Positions 1-9,857 are shown, counted from the first letter of the stretch. The stretch is DNA of 64,000 nt from Bacillota bacterium (GCA_902363515.1 CABJAN010000008.1:81979-145978); one strand, 5' to 3'. Numbers and translations: made by a program. Notes: a model not told the origin generated them from the sequence alone.

Positions 1-714
1 TGAAAGCTGTGCCAAAAGTACTGTGTTTCCAAGATAAGAAAAACTTTTGGCCTGCCATTTTTCCTCCAGCCGCTCCTCTGCCTGTTTCTGCACAGAAGTA
101 ATAAGAAGCTGCGGACTCATCCCTTCCTCATTTTGAGAAGAAGAGGTGTGAATCACCAGACAGCAATAATACGGTCCTGTAAAAGAAATCTGGTAGTCTG
201 ACAAATATTGGGGGATTTCCTCCTCATTAAGCCGCCCTTCAATCAGTGTGGAGTAAAAATTCACCTGAAGAAGAGGCAGTGATTCCATATAATATTTCTG
301 CAAAATCTCAGCATTTCGTTTTTCGCTGATTTCCTGATCCAGCTTGGTCTTCAATTTTTCAAAAATCTCTGTTAATTCCACTGCATTTAAAGGCTTTAAA
401 ATATATTCCTCCACCTCCAGATGAATGGCTTCTCTTGCATATTCAAATTCATCAAATCCGGTAAAAAACAAAATCTTAATGTCAGGATAACCGGCTTTTA
501 TCCTTTTCGCCAGTTCCATGCCATCCATATAGGGCATCTTAATATCTGTAATTACCACGTCCGGCTGGTATTCCTCCACCATCTCAAGGGCTTTTACCCC
601 GTTATTCGCATGTCCGATTACAGAAAATCCGATTTCTTCCCAGGAAATCTTCTTCATAATAATCTGAACTACTTCTTCCTCATCATCTACCAAAAGTAAT
701 GTATACCGCTCCAT
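1..714 (-). CDS. YesN/AraC-type two-component response regulator, partial
   Basis: The frame is open from an ATG at 714 to the window edge, so the C-terminal part is missing. The first 120 residues are a receiver domain: an acidic cluster VDDEEE, the phospho-acceptor Asp in VVITDIKMPYMDG, and the conserved Lys in EYILKPLN. Residues after 120 resemble the linker of YesN-type regulators, which normally end in an AraC-type DNA-binding domain (outside the window). GGAGAGG precedes the ATG. The gene lies downstream of the mgl-like operon but behind a terminator and with its own promoter. Such regulators usually pair with a YesM-type sensor kinase and control nearby sugar uptake; control of the mgl-like genes is inferred. 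Confidence 0.85.
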   Translation of the reverse strand, partial: MERYTLLLVDDEEEVVQIIMKKISWEEIGFSVIGHANNGVKALEMVEEYQPDVVITDIKMPYMDGMELAKRIKAGYPDIKILFFTGFDEFEYAREAIHLEVEEYILKPLNAVELTEIFEKLKTKLDQEISEKRNAEILQKYYMESLPLLQVNFYSTLIEGRLNEEEIPQYLSDYQISFTGPYYCCLVIHTSSSQNEEGMSPQLLITSVQKQAEERLEEKWQAKSFSYLGNTVLLAQLS

Positions 715-752
715 GATTCCTCTCCATCTCATCTCTTCATTTGTCTAATCTG

Positions 753-781
753 ATTATAACAAGTGGAGTAACAAAAGTAAA
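753..781 (-). promoter_or_regulatory. Promoter of the response regulator
   Basis: On the minus strand TTTACT (776-781) and TATAAT (753-758) are separated by 17 nt, about 40 nt upstream of the regulator ATG. The -10 is perfect and the -35 matches 4 of 6. Confidence 0.5.
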
Positions 782-790
782 TGAACACAT

Positions 791-830
791 AAAAAGAGCT
801 GTCGCACCAAGACGCAACAGCTCTTTTTTA
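791..830 (-). terminator. Terminator of the mgl-like operon
   Basis: The arms AAAAAGAGCTGT and ACAGCTCTTTTT enclose a 14-nt loop, with a T-run on either strand. It lies 13 bp beyond the permease stop codon and separates the operon from the response regulator. Confidence 0.85.
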
Positions 831-843
831 TTTAAAAGTTTAA

Positions 844-2499
844 TTATTTCTTCTGAACGTATTTCAGACAGTCAAGTGTTACTGCTACCAGGATAATGAT
901 ACCTGAGAATACGAACTGCAGGTTTGTATCAATACCAAGGATAGTAAGAGAATAGGTCAGTGCTGTGAAGATGAATACACCTACTACAACGCCTGAAATC
1001 TTACCAATACCACCGGTGAAGGATACACCACCTACTACGCAGGCAGCAATGGCATCCATTTCCCATCCCTGTCCATAAGCTGCGGAACCGGAACCTACCA
1101 TACGGATACATTCCAGCCAGGAGCCAAATCCGTAAAGGATACCAGCCATTACGAAAGCGCCTACTGTTACAGCAAATACTGAGATACCAGATACTGCTGC
1201 TGCTTCCGGGTTTCCACCTACTGCATACAGGTTTTTACCAAAGGTTGTTTTATTCCAGATAAACCATACAATCGCAATCGCTGCTACTGCCCAGAGAATA
1301 ATGGTCGGGAAACCATTTACTTTAGGAATAATCATATTTGGAATCGTTGGCTCAATGGCACCAAAGGATACACCCTTTGTTGCATAAGTAACCAGACCAA
1401 AGATTACCAGCATGTTTGCCATAGTAGAAATAAATGGATGCATTTTAAACTTCGCGGTAAAGAAGCCTGCAATGGTAGTAAAGAATGTACACAGTACAAT
1501 ACAAACAACCAGCGCCAGAATAACTCTTCCAACTACAGACATACCTGTAAAGTCAAAGATATGTCCGAACACACCACCAGTATTAATACCCTGATGCATA
1601 ATAATGGTTGCTACTGTCATACCCATACCAACCATACGTCCAATAGAAAGGTCGGTACCGGCAAGGAGAATCAGCGCTGCAACACCAAGAGCAAGGAACA
1701 TTCTAGGTGACGCCTGCTGTAAAATATTCAATACATTGTTGTAAGTAAGCAGCGGTGTATTTTTTACGATTGGAGTAATAATACACAGCGCTATAAAGAT
1801 AATGATAATCGCAATATACAATCCGTTCTGCAGTAAGAAAGCTCTGCGGTTAAATGTATATTTGTAGTTTTCCCATTTCTGAGCTCTTGACTCCAGGAAA
1901 GTAAATTTAGATAACCGAAGCAGGTCAATCAGATGGAATTTGTGATTGTATGCTGCATGTCTGCGGTCTTTAATCTGCTGCAGATCTTTTTCTAATTCAA
2001 TCTTAGCATTGGAAAGTCTGTTTTTGTAAACATATTTCTCATCTTTAATTTCCTGATGGTCTGTGAGTTTAGAAAGAATTTCCTGGTGTTCTTTTTCCAG
2101 GTCTTTTAATCTCTTCTGGTATCTTTCTTTTGCAGCCACCTTTTCTACCTGGCAGCTTGCCAGTACTGGCTGATAGTAATCTTTGTCAAAATGTTCTTTC
2201 AGATAGCTTTCTGCATCTGCAATTAATTTTGAAATTTTATCTTTATTCTTTGCTTCAACTGCTTTTGCTTTTTCTAATTCTGCTTTGCATTTTGCAATTT
2301 CTGCTTCTTTCTCTTCCTTAGAAATACTGCGGTCTCTTTTAAGTCCGTCAATTCTGTTCTGAAGAGCAACTACTTTTTCTGTTCCGTCTGCTCTTAAGCC
2401 ATCGATTTCTTTCTGAATCTTGCCCACATGATCATCTATAGGCTGACGCAGCTTTTCTTCCTGTTCTGCAGTCAGAATCTTGCTATTTTCATTTGCCAT
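844..2499 (-). CDS. mglC: MglC-like galactose ABC transporter permease with N-terminal coiled coil
   Basis: Integral membrane permease of a ribose/galactose-type ABC importer (BPD_transp_2 family). The last ~330 residues match the usual MglC length, with about ten hydrophobic segments and motifs such as LLAGTDLSIGRMVG and GGVSFTGGIGKISG. The first ~215 residues are extra: highly charged, Lys/Glu-rich heptad-like sequence predicted to form a long cytoplasmic coiled coil, followed by a basic stretch before the first membrane segment. The stop of mglA is 18 bp upstream, so the genes are co-transcribed. The ATG has a usable ribosome binding site. The function of the extension is unknown; it could contact the ATPase or a regulator. 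Confidence 0.88.
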   Translation of the reverse strand: MANENSKILTAEQEEKLRQPIDDHVGKIQKEIDGLRADGTEKVVALQNRIDGLKRDRSISKEEKEAEIAKCKAELEKAKAVEAKNKDKISKLIADAESYLKEHFDKDYYQPVLASCQVEKVAAKERYQKRLKDLEKEHQEILSKLTDHQEIKDEKYVYKNRLSNAKIELEKDLQQIKDRRHAAYNHKFHLIDLLRLSKFTFLESRAQKWENYKYTFNRRAFLLQNGLYIAIIIIFIALCIITPIVKNTPLLTYNNVLNILQQASPRMFLALGVAALILLAGTDLSIGRMVGMGMTVATIIMHQGINTGGVFGHIFDFTGMSVVGRVILALVVCIVLCTFFTTIAGFFTAKFKMHPFISTMANMLVIFGLVTYATKGVSFGAIEPTIPNMIIPKVNGFPTIILWAVAAIAIVWFIWNKTTFGKNLYAVGGNPEAAAVSGISVFAVTVGAFVMAGILYGFGSWLECIRMVGSGSAAYGQGWEMDAIAACVVGGVSFTGGIGKISGVVVGVFIFTALTYSLTILGIDTNLQFVFSGIIILVAVTLDCLKYVQKK

Positions 2500-2517
2500 A
2501 TCTCTTACACTCCCTCA

Positions 2518-4026
2518 TTATAGGTATTTTGCACTGAGTCTTAACAGTTCTTCCTGATTGGTTTCTTTGGTATTTACAATACCAGAAAGACGTCCGTTGG
2601 ACATAACACCGATACGGTTGGTGATACCTAAAATCTCCGGCATTTCAGAAGAAACAACAATAATGGTCTTTCCTTCTTTTGCCATTTTAATAATCAGTTC
2701 ATAGATTTCATATTTTGCACCAACGTCAATACCTCTGGTAGGTTCATCCATCATAAATACTTTTGGATTTCTTTCCAGCCATTTACCAAAAATAACTTTC
2801 TGCTGATTTCCACCGGAAAGGCTGGTAATCATATCATCCGGTCCCATACATTTTGTATGCATGACTTTGATTTCATTGTTTGTAGCTTTTATCATCTTGG
2901 AATCAGAAAGCGCAATACCGGACTTATACTGATTTAAGTTCGCAATGGTGGTGTTAAAGGTAAGGTCACTCTTTAAAAAGAGACCATTTGCCTTTCGTTC
3001 CTCTGTAATCATGGCAAAACCATGTTCCATAGCTTCCTTGGCACTGTTAAAGTTCATAAGATGGTTATTAAAGTAAACACGTCCCGCTGCTCTGGTTCTT
3101 ACACCGAAGATGGTCTCCAGAAGCTCTGTACGTCCTGCACCAACCAGACCATACAGTCCAAAAATCTCTCCTTCTCTTACATCAAAGGAAATATCACTTA
3201 AATGAGGCTCAAATTTTGTGGAAAGATTCTGAACAGACAAAATCACATCCTTTGGCGTATTATCCACTGGCGGGAATCTGTTTTCCAAAGAACGTCCAAC
3301 CATAGCTGCAATAAGTTCGTTCATGTTAGTATCTTTTGAACTCTTGGTCATAACCAGGTTACCGTCACGAAGTACGGAAATCTCATCACAAATTTCAAAA
3401 ATCTCATCCATTTTATGAGAAATGTAAATCAGGGAAATGCCCTGGTCTTTCAACATTCTCATCATTTCAAACAGCTTCTCTACCTCCTGAATATTCAGAG
3501 AAGAGGTTGGCTCATCCAAAACAATTACTTTTGAATTATAAGAAATTGCCTTTGCAATTTCACACATCTGGCGCTGGGAAACAGACATGTTTCTCATAGG
3601 CTGGGTCAGGTTTACTGTCATGCCTAACTTACGGAAAAGCTCAGAGGCTTCTCTCTTCATTCTGCCCTCATCAATAACCCCCATAGAATTACGCGGGTAT
3701 CGTCCCAAAAACAGGTTATCAATTACATTTCTCTCCAGACACTGATTCAGCTCCTGGTGTACCATTGCAATACCATTCTCAAGAGCATCCTTGGGTCCGG
3801 AAAAACTTACCTCTTTTCCATCAAGGAAAATTTTTCCGTCATCCTTTTGATAAGTACCAAAAAGACATTTCATCATCGTTGACTTACCGGCGCCATTTTC
3901 ACCCATCAGACCCATAACAGTTCCCTTTTTCACATCCAGGTTGATGTGATCCAGAACACGGTTTCGTCCAAAGGATTTACTCATATCGCGTATCGATAAG
4001 ACGATATCCTCTTTCTTATCTGCCAT
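2518..4026 (-). CDS. mglA: MglA-like sugar ABC transporter ATP-binding protein
   Basis: Tandem-domain ATPase that drives galactose/methyl-galactoside uptake. The first nucleotide-binding domain has Walker A GENGAGKST, a degenerate signature MSVSQRQMCEIAKAI and Walker B VIVLDEPTSSL. The second has a degenerate Walker A (GLVGAGRTE), signature LSGGNQQKVIFGKWL and Walker B VFMMDEPTRGID. This asymmetry and the 502-residue length are typical of MglA/RbsA proteins. It lies between the binding protein (100 bp upstream) and the permease (18 bp downstream). The exact sugar is inferred from similarity to Mgl and is not proven. Confidence 0.92.
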   Translation of the reverse strand: MADKKEDIVLSIRDMSKSFGRNRVLDHINLDVKKGTVMGLMGENGAGKSTMMKCLFGTYQKDDGKIFLDGKEVSFSGPKDALENGIAMVHQELNQCLERNVIDNLFLGRYPRNSMGVIDEGRMKREASELFRKLGMTVNLTQPMRNMSVSQRQMCEIAKAISYNSKVIVLDEPTSSLNIQEVEKLFEMMRMLKDQGISLIYISHKMDEIFEICDEISVLRDGNLVMTKSSKDTNMNELIAAMVGRSLENRFPPVDNTPKDVILSVQNLSTKFEPHLSDISFDVREGEIFGLYGLVGAGRTELLETIFGVRTRAAGRVYFNNHLMNFNSAKEAMEHGFAMITEERKANGLFLKSDLTFNTTIANLNQYKSGIALSDSKMIKATNNEIKVMHTKCMGPDDMITSLSGGNQQKVIFGKWLERNPKVFMMDEPTRGIDVGAKYEIYELIIKMAKEGKTIIVVSSEMPEILGITNRIGVMSNGRLSGIVNTKETNQEELLRLSAKYL

Positions 4027-4126
4027 ATTTTTTACTCCTGTATCTTACTATTTTGAATATCCTTAATCGGTTGTAGGGAGAATTTCTTCTCCCTACAGAA
4101 CCTCTTTCATGTGATTTGAAATAGAC

Positions 4127-5437
4127 TTACTGATTCAATAAAGCAGTGTAAGAAGCTGCATTATCTGTTTTAACCATGTTGATTGCAAATGCATCATACT
4201 GACCTGGATTTCCAAGACGGTTTGTAATGTTGGACTCTGTCTGTCCATCACCACCGATATATTCAACATCCAGATTCAGAAGGTCATCATAGTTCTGAAG
4301 CAGTGGCTGATATGTAGAGCTTAAGAAGTTATCAGAAGCATTGTAAATGTTAAGCCATACTTTCTTTTTCGGAGATTTACTTTCATCTAACTGATTGGAT
4401 ACTGCTTCAAATGTCTTAGTAGAATCTGTGAAATCTTTATAGTTATCTGCTGTTACTGCTACGTTTAATGCATAGTAAGAACGTTCTTCTTCACTATATC
4501 TGTATTCATTTTCACTCAAAACGTTTCCAGCTTCATCTGCTGTACCAATACCTGTATCAATATCAACACCATCTAATGCATTACGCAGTACACGAAGTGT
4601 CAGATAAGCCTGAACGTCTGCATGCTGGCTGATAGTTCCGCCGTAACCTTCTGCAATAGCTGCTACAGCGTCGCTGTTAGCATCGTATCCGAATGTAGGA
4701 ACTTTGTTATCTTTTGACCATGCATTGAACATAGACATTCCCATACCATCGTTGTTAGAAACAACAACATCAATGTCTTTTCCAAAAGAAGAAGACCATG
4801 TACCGATTGCGTTACCTGCTGTAGCAGCATCCCATGTAGCACCTGCAGAGTTCTTCATTTCCTGGGAACCTAACTCACGAACTGTAAATTTCTTTCCGCC
4901 TGCTTCTAATGTACCATCCTGAACTGCAGAAGCTTTTCCATCTACGTTTGTTCCAACTGGTTCACTGTTGATATTGCCGTCTTTCTCTACACCTGTTCCA
5001 AGAGCTTTACGAACACCTCTTGTACGTGCAATAGAGTCATTATGTCCGATATCACCAATTGCAAGAACATATCCAATTACACCGTCGCCGTTACGGTCAA
5101 TAGTATCTGCGTTTTTCTCAATATATTCTTTAACCATCTGACCCTGAAGTTCAGCACCCTGGTTAGCATCGAATCCTACATAATAAGTATCTTTGTTGAA
5201 GTTTAAAGCATTCATGTCCAATTCTCCTGTGGAGCTGTTGGATGGCTGACGGTTAAACCATACTAATGGTTTGTCCTTATTTGCTACAGAAGAAGTATCA
5301 CCCTTTGATGCAGATTCTTCTTTTTTGGTTCCTTCATCTTTTGTTTCTGTTTTTCCAGAATCTCCAGAACCACCACATGCTGTAGCTGAAAATGCTAACA
5401 GAGCTGCCATTGTCCATACCACGAATTTTTTCTTCAT
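4127..5437 (-). CDS. mglB: MglB-like galactose-binding lipoprotein
   Basis: Extracellular substrate-binding lipoprotein of the mgl-like transporter. It starts with a signal peptide (MKKKFVVWTMAALLAFSATAC) whose lipobox Cys is followed by Gly/Ser/Lys-rich linker. The mature part is a Peripla_BP_4 fold with galactose-binding-protein features: FVGFDANQGAELQ-like segment near residue 95, VVVSNNDGMGMSMFNAW, and FGYDANSDAV. The ATG at 5437 was chosen because AAGGAGG lies 7 nt upstream and the signal peptide starts there; a longer frame to 5539 runs through the leader. A small hairpin (GCACCT/AGGTGC, 5455-5471) sits just upstream of the ribosome binding site and could affect translation. Confidence 0.9.
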   Translation of the reverse strand: MKKKFVVWTMAALLAFSATACGGSGDSGKTETKDEGTKKEESASKGDTSSVANKDKPLVWFNRQPSNSSTGELDMNALNFNKDTYYVGFDANQGAELQGQMVKEYIEKNADTIDRNGDGVIGYVLAIGDIGHNDSIARTRGVRKALGTGVEKDGNINSEPVGTNVDGKASAVQDGTLEAGGKKFTVRELGSQEMKNSAGATWDAATAGNAIGTWSSSFGKDIDVVVSNNDGMGMSMFNAWSKDNKVPTFGYDANSDAVAAIAEGYGGTISQHADVQAYLTLRVLRNALDGVDIDTGIGTADEAGNVLSENEYRYSEEERSYYALNVAVTADNYKDFTDSTKTFEAVSNQLDESKSPKKKVWLNIYNASDNFLSSTYQPLLQNYDDLLNLDVEYIGGDGQTESNITNRLGNPGQYDAFAINMVKTDNAASYTALLNQ

Positions 5438-5620
5438 AATAATCCTCCTTCGGCGCACCTTTTCTAGGTGCCTCTTGTTTATAATGGCAGTATACACAAT
5501 TATTCCAGGAAAAAATATAGAATATTTTTTTCTATTCATTCAAATTTTTAAGGTTTTTTTCGGTTATATCCAATAAAACTATAGATTTTTTTGTCGAATT
5601 CTGCGCACTCTGTACAAAAG

Positions 5621-5662
5621 AAAAATCCGAACAGAGCCAAAATCAGCTCCATTCGGATTTTT
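5621..5662 (-). terminator. Terminator of the AGE epimerase gene
   Basis: The arms AAAAATCCGAA and TTCGGATTTTT flank an ~20-nt loop, 25 bp past the epimerase stop. T-runs on both sides make it potentially bidirectional. Confidence 0.8.
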
Positions 5663-5686
5663 CTTGTATAATTTGTACTAAAAAAA

Positions 5687-6934
5687 TTAAATTTCTTTCC
5701 CTTCTTTTACAGCCGGTGCTATAGAAAGTTCCGGTGTATGGTAAGGAATCAATGTTGCCTGGAACGCATGGTATAAATCAGATTTTCCCGGCCATACGGT
5801 TCCAATCACTTCATTTTTCTCATTCATCTGGTGGAACCAGGAACCATGTACATGATCCAGAACCTTCTCATCCAGATATTCCATAAATTCTGCATAGTTT
5901 TCTGCATATGCTTCTTTTTTTGTCACATGATACAGTACAGCAGAGGTGTTAATAGCTTCTGCCAGAGTCCAGTGCATTCTGTCATGAACCACTGGTTTTC
6001 CTTCCCAGTCTGTGGTGTATACAATACCAGGCGCTCCATCTGCATTCCATGCATCTTCTACTGCGCGGTTAAACAGATTTTCAGCCGCCTCGATATATTT
6101 TTTTGCACCTTCCTGGTCATTTTTATAAGTAGATAATGCCCACTGGGTAATGAGTCTTGACCACTCAATACCATGTCCTGGTGTTGCGCCGTATGGTTTG
6201 AATTGGTCTGCAGGCTGTTCTTTGTTGCATTCTAAGTCTGCTACCCATTCTTTTGTGAAATGTTCCGGAATTCTCCAGTTATTCTCAGCAGCCCATCCAA
6301 GAACATGATCAATGATTCTTCCTGCGCGGATGCGGTATTTTTCATCTTTGGTAACATCTGCTGCTGCCAGAAATGCTTCTACGGTATGCATGTTGGCATT
6401 TAATCCTCTGTAATCATCCAGTACCGTAAACTCTGTATTCCAGGTATCGCAGGAAAGTCCTTCTTCTTCATTCCAGAAACGCAGGTCATAGAGATTTAAG
6501 GCATCTTCTAACAATTCTTTTGCCCCTTCTACACCAGCCAGCACACCAGAAGAAGCAGCTAAAATCACAAATGCATGAGCATAGCACTGTTTATTTGGAA
6601 GAATTTCTCCCTCTGCAGTCAGTCCGGCATACCAGCCGCCATTTTTGTCATCATGAAGCTCTTCTCTTAATCCGCGAATTGCCGCTGCTGCCAGTTCCCC
6701 ACTTCCTTCATGTCCTAAAAAAGTACCAATACTGTACACATGAGCCATACGGGAAGTAATCCATGTTTCACGGTTTCTGTCTTTCCATGGAGTTCCGTCA
6801 TCTCCCAGATAATAAGAGCTTCCCTTTGGTGATGGAAAACCATGTCCAAAGCTTAACAGATTCTCTGTAATTCCCTTTAAAAATTCTCTGTTTTCCTCTG
6901 TGTCGATTCTATATTTTCTGTTTCTTTCACCCAT
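5687..6934 (-). CDS. AGE-family epimerase/isomerase
   Basis: N-acylglucosamine 2-epimerase superfamily protein (415 residues, normal length) with the (alpha/alpha)6-barrel signature. Visible motifs include TWNTEFTVLDDYRGLNANMH, where Arg and His line the active site in this family, and GATPGHGIEWSRLI, containing the catalytic His. Family members interconvert sugars such as GlcNAc/ManNAc, mannose/fructose or glucose/mannose, or epimerise the reducing end of cellobiose. The sequence alone does not fix the substrate. It lies 111 bp downstream of an FGGY kinase on the same strand, which suggests a joint catabolic role. AGGAGG precedes the ATG. Confidence 0.85.
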   Translation of the reverse strand: MGERNRKYRIDTEENREFLKGITENLLSFGHGFPSPKGSSYYLGDDGTPWKDRNRETWITSRMAHVYSIGTFLGHEGSGELAAAAIRGLREELHDDKNGGWYAGLTAEGEILPNKQCYAHAFVILAASSGVLAGVEGAKELLEDALNLYDLRFWNEEEGLSCDTWNTEFTVLDDYRGLNANMHTVEAFLAAADVTKDEKYRIRAGRIIDHVLGWAAENNWRIPEHFTKEWVADLECNKEQPADQFKPYGATPGHGIEWSRLITQWALSTYKNDQEGAKKYIEAAENLFNRAVEDAWNADGAPGIVYTTDWEGKPVVHDRMHWTLAEAINTSAVLYHVTKKEAYAENYAEFMEYLDEKVLDHVHGSWFHQMNEKNEVIGTVWPGKSDLYHAFQATLIPYHTPELSIAPAVKEGKEI

Positions 6935-7045
6935 TATATTCTTCCTCCTGTAAGATATTCTATATTCCGATTTTATCAGATTTACCCTTGAAAATACAGT
7001 GGAAGAATTATAGAAACCTTATCTTTTCCTCACATTCTCATGATT

Positions 7046-8647
7046 CTATTTTAAATTTTCCACAGCCGCTCTTTCAATAGCCAGTCCAGCCTTGTATCTT
7101 ACCATAAATTCATTGAAACCCTGAACATCTCTTGTATCCGGCTGTACTTCTTCACCTTCCTGTCCGGCAAATACTTTGTGGTTCAGATAGTCCTCCAGAG
7201 ATTCCCCTGCCTCTTTATTCACCAGATAAGACGCCAGCACTGCAATCCCCCAGGCACCGCCTTCTCCTGCTGTTTCCATAACAGAGACCGGTGTATCAAT
7301 CGCGCCTGCAAGCAAATTCTGTCCAACCCCTTTTGTCTTAAACAAACCGCCATGGCCCAGAATCTTATCCAGCCTTACACCTTCTTCTTTTAAAAGAATG
7401 TCCATGCCTGTCTTCAATGCACCCAAAGAGGTAAAGAGATTTACTCTCATAAAGTTTGCCAGATTAAATTTGCTTTCTGGTGTACGGACAAATAAGGGAC
7501 GTCCCTCTTCAAACCCTGTAATATGCTCTCCTGAGAAATAATTGTATGCCAAAAGTCCGCCGCAGTCAGTATCTCCTTCCATGGCTTTATGATAAAGAGT
7601 CCCAAACAACTGATTCATATCCACCTGTATTCCCATAGCTTCTGCAAACTCTTTAAACAGATTCACCCATGCATTTAAATCTGAGGTGCAGTTGTTGCAG
7701 TGTACCATAGCCACCAGATTTCCTGTTGGTGTGGTAACAAGGTCAATTTCCGGATAAACCTTAGATAAGGGCTTTTCCAGAACCACCATAGAAAATACAG
7801 AAGTACCGGCAGACACGTTTCCTGTACGTTTTGCAATACTGTTGGTAGCTACCATACCGGTTCCGGCATCACCTTCCGGAGGACAGAATGGGATGCCAGC
7901 CTCTAATTCTCCTGTTGTATCCAAAAGCTTTGCGCCTTCCTCTGTCAGTCTGCCTGCTTCTTCGCCTGCCAGAAGAACTTTAGGAAGAATCTCTTCCAGT
8001 TTCCACGGAAATCCGTAAGGTGCTGCCAGCTTATCAAAGGCTGCCAGGCATTTAGGGTCATAATTTTTGATTTCCATGTCAATAGGAAACATACCGGAAC
8101 CTTCACCTACTCCAAGGACTTTCTCTCCTGTGAGTTTCCAGTGTACATACCCCTCTAAAGTTGTCATAAAGGTAATATCCTTCACATGAGGTTCCTGGTT
8201 CAGCATGGCCTGATACAAATGGGCAATGCTCCATCTCTGTGGAATATGATACTGAAACAGCTCTGTAAGCTCCTCACTGGCCTTTTCTGTCATAGTATTT
8301 CTCCAGGTGCGGAAAGGCACCAGAAGCTCTCCTGCTTCATTAAAAGGCATATAACCATGCATCATAGCGCTGAATCCAATGGCTGCAAGTTTTTTCACCG
8401 GAACACCATATTTTTCCTTTACATCTTTTACCATGTCCTGATAGCTTTCCTGAATCCCTGTCCAGATTGCTTCCTCACTGTAAGTCCAGATGTTGTTCAC
8501 CAACTGATTTTCCCACTCATGACTTCCGGACGCAATGGGCTGGTTCTTTTCATTTACCAGAACTGCCTTGATTCTGGTAGAACCAAGCTCAATACCAAGC
8601 ACCGCTTTTCCACTTACTATTATACTTTTATTTGCTTCTAAACTCAT
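7046..8647 (-). CDS. FGGY-family carbohydrate kinase, possibly L-ribulokinase or xylulokinase type
   Basis: Phosphorylates a sugar or ketose with ATP in the cytoplasm. It has the N-terminal FGGY phosphate-binding motif [13 protein letters not shown], the central [14 protein letters not shown] segment, and a C-terminal nucleotide-binding region with [15 protein letters not shown]. At 533 residues it matches the FGGY subgroup often found in arabinose clusters of Firmicutes and Bacteroidetes (from memory), so L-ribulokinase is plausible. araA lies 26 kb away, so this is not secure. AAGGAGG is 6 nt before the ATG and a TATAAT lies at 8687-8692. The downstream epimerase is probably co-expressed. 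Confidence 0.82.
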   Translation of the reverse strand: MSLEANKSIIVSGKAVLGIELGSTRIKAVLVNEKNQPIASGSHEWENQLVNNIWTYSEEAIWTGIQESYQDMVKDVKEKYGVPVKKLAAIGFSAMMHGYMPFNEAGELLVPFRTWRNTMTEKASEELTELFQYHIPQRWSIAHLYQAMLNQEPHVKDITFMTTLEGYVHWKLTGEKVLGVGEGSGMFPIDMEIKNYDPKCLAAFDKLAAPYGFPWKLEEILPKVLLAGEEAGRLTEEGAKLLDTTGELEAGIPFCPPEGDAGTGMVATNSIAKRTGNVSAGTSVFSMVVLEKPLSKVYPEIDLVTTPTGNLVAMVHCNNCTSDLNAWVNLFKEFAEAMGIQVDMNQLFGTLYHKAMEGDTDCGGLLAYNYFSGEHITGFEEGRPLFVRTPESKFNLANFMRVNLFTSLGALKTGMDILLKEEGVRLDKILGHGGLFKTKGVGQNLLAGAIDTPVSVMETAGEGGAWGIAVLASYLVNKEAGESLEDYLNHKVFAGQEGEEVQPDTRDVQGFNEFMVRYKAGLAIERAAVENLK

Positions 8648-8760
8648 ATGTAGCCTCCTTATATTTTACGAATTCTTCTACCTTCTATTATACCTACTTG
8701 TATGGTTGTAATGCTACTTGTTTTTTATAAAAAACCTCTTTCTTTTTGATAACCTGTATG

Positions 8761-9795
8761 TTAAAATAAAGAAAAATCATTATTTTCTTATTATCTATGG
8801 GTTCTGCCAATCTATTTTCAATTCTTATTTCGGAAAATTCATGCTTTCCCAACATAAGAAGCAGGAGATTCCGAAATAACAGGAATCTCCGCAACATCAA
8901 ATAAAGGAGGTTCTTAATGAGTGAAAAGAAAAAGAAACTACAATGGCATCCTGCTTTTGTTGCAGGCATGCAGATTGAATTTGGCAAAGAAGCCAGGTTT
9001 TTAACCTTTAACCCTGAACATCTACTTGGGACAAAGCCCATGCAGATTGACATTTTAATCAAAAAGGATTCCGACCATGTATTACATAAAAATATCGGCA
9101 GAATCTTCCGCAAGCATAATATCATTGAATACAAGGCTCCCGGAGATTATTTAAGCATTGATGATTTTTATAAAGTTTACGGATATACCTGTTTCTACAA
9201 ATCCAACACCAGAACTGCAGATTCCATAAAATTTCAGGATCTAACCATTACACTGGTAAGCGAATCCTACCCCAGGAAGTTAATCCGGCATTTACAGCAA
9301 ACACAGCATTATGATATAAAAGAAATGGAAGCTGGAATTTATTATGTCATTGGGGCTCCTCTTCCTATCCAGATAATTGTAACTGCAAAACTCTCAAAAG
9401 AAGAAAATTTCTGGCTGGGGAATTTAACGAATCATGTAAAAAATACAAAAGATGTACAGCATTTACTTGCTGAATATAAAAAGCACAAAAAAGATATCCT
9501 TTATGAATCCGTCATGGACATTATTGTAAAAGCAAACCCTAAAATGTTTGAAAAGGAAGGTGACGTTATGTGTGAAGCGTTAGAAGAGTTAATGAAAGAC
9601 GAATTAGAAGCCCAGTTGCAAAAGGGCAAGGAAATCGGACAAAAACTTGGTGAAATGCGTGGTGAACGCCAGGGTGAAAGCCGCGTAAACCAGCTCAACC
9701 AGAAGCTCATTGCTCTGGGACGAATGGATGATATGTTGAAATCCGTCTCTGATACTGTATTTCAGCAAAAGCTATTCAAAGAATTCAATCTTTAA
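8761..9795 (+). repeat. Dispersed repeat containing a nuclease gene, copy 1
   Basis: This segment and 33538-34584 are almost identical, from ~155 bp upstream of the nuclease ATG to its stop codon. Similarity stops abruptly at both ends: before the conserved AAATAAAG on the left and at the TAA on the right. Each copy has a different terminator beyond the stop. No terminal inverted repeats or target-site duplication are visible. Confidence 0.8.
8917..9795 (+). CDS. PD-(D/E)XK nuclease-like protein (Rpn/transposase-associated type), copy 1
   Basis: Resembles the abundant Lachnospiraceae proteins of the Rpn/PD-(D/E)XK family. A probable active site is QID45ILIKK followed by E71YK73, giving the D-(X)n-E-X-K pattern. 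The C-terminal third is charged and helical, with a GKEIGQ-type repeat near residue 230. AAAGGAGG lies upstream of the ATG. It is on the plus strand, opposite to all neighbours, and splits the kinase promoter from the GH2 gene. A 296-residue near-identical copy at 33694-34584 differs mainly in the helical repeat, where copy 2 has four more residues. The family is linked to recombination-promoting nucleases; activity here is inferred. Confidence 0.75.
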   Translation: MSEKKKKLQWHPAFVAGMQIEFGKEARFLTFNPEHLLGTKPMQIDILIKKDSDHVLHKNIGRIFRKHNIIEYKAPGDYLSIDDFYKVYGYTCFYKSNTRTADSIKFQDLTITLVSESYPRKLIRHLQQTQHYDIKEMEAGIYYVIGAPLPIQIIVTAKLSKEENFWLGNLTNHVKNTKDVQHLLAEYKKHKKDILYESVMDIIVKANPKMFEKEGDVMCEALEELMKDELEAQLQKGKEIGQKLGEMRGERQGESRVNQLNQKLIALGRMDDMLKSVSDTVFQQKLFKEFNL

Positions 9796-9850
9796 AACCA
9801 GACAGGCGGAAGTCTATACTTTCGAAAAGCACGTACTTCCGCCTGTTTTA
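9795..9850. terminator. Bidirectional terminator between nuclease copy 1 and GH2
   Basis: ACAGGCGGAAGT (9802-9813) pairs perfectly with ACTTCCGCCTGT (9835-9846), followed by TTTT. It lies between convergent stop codons at 9795 and 9858. Confidence 0.8.
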
Positions 9851-9857
9851 CCAATTC

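Noticed and set aside
5438-5539. Longer MglB start at 5539
   Set aside because: It would put a basic stretch before the signal peptide and ignore the AAGGAGG just upstream of the ATG at 5437.
8694-9134. Minus-strand open frame opposite nuclease copy 1 (and the matching one at 33453-33911)
   Set aside because: It exists in both copies only because the nuclease gene is duplicated; no RBS, and its sequence is a mirror of the conserved coding strand.
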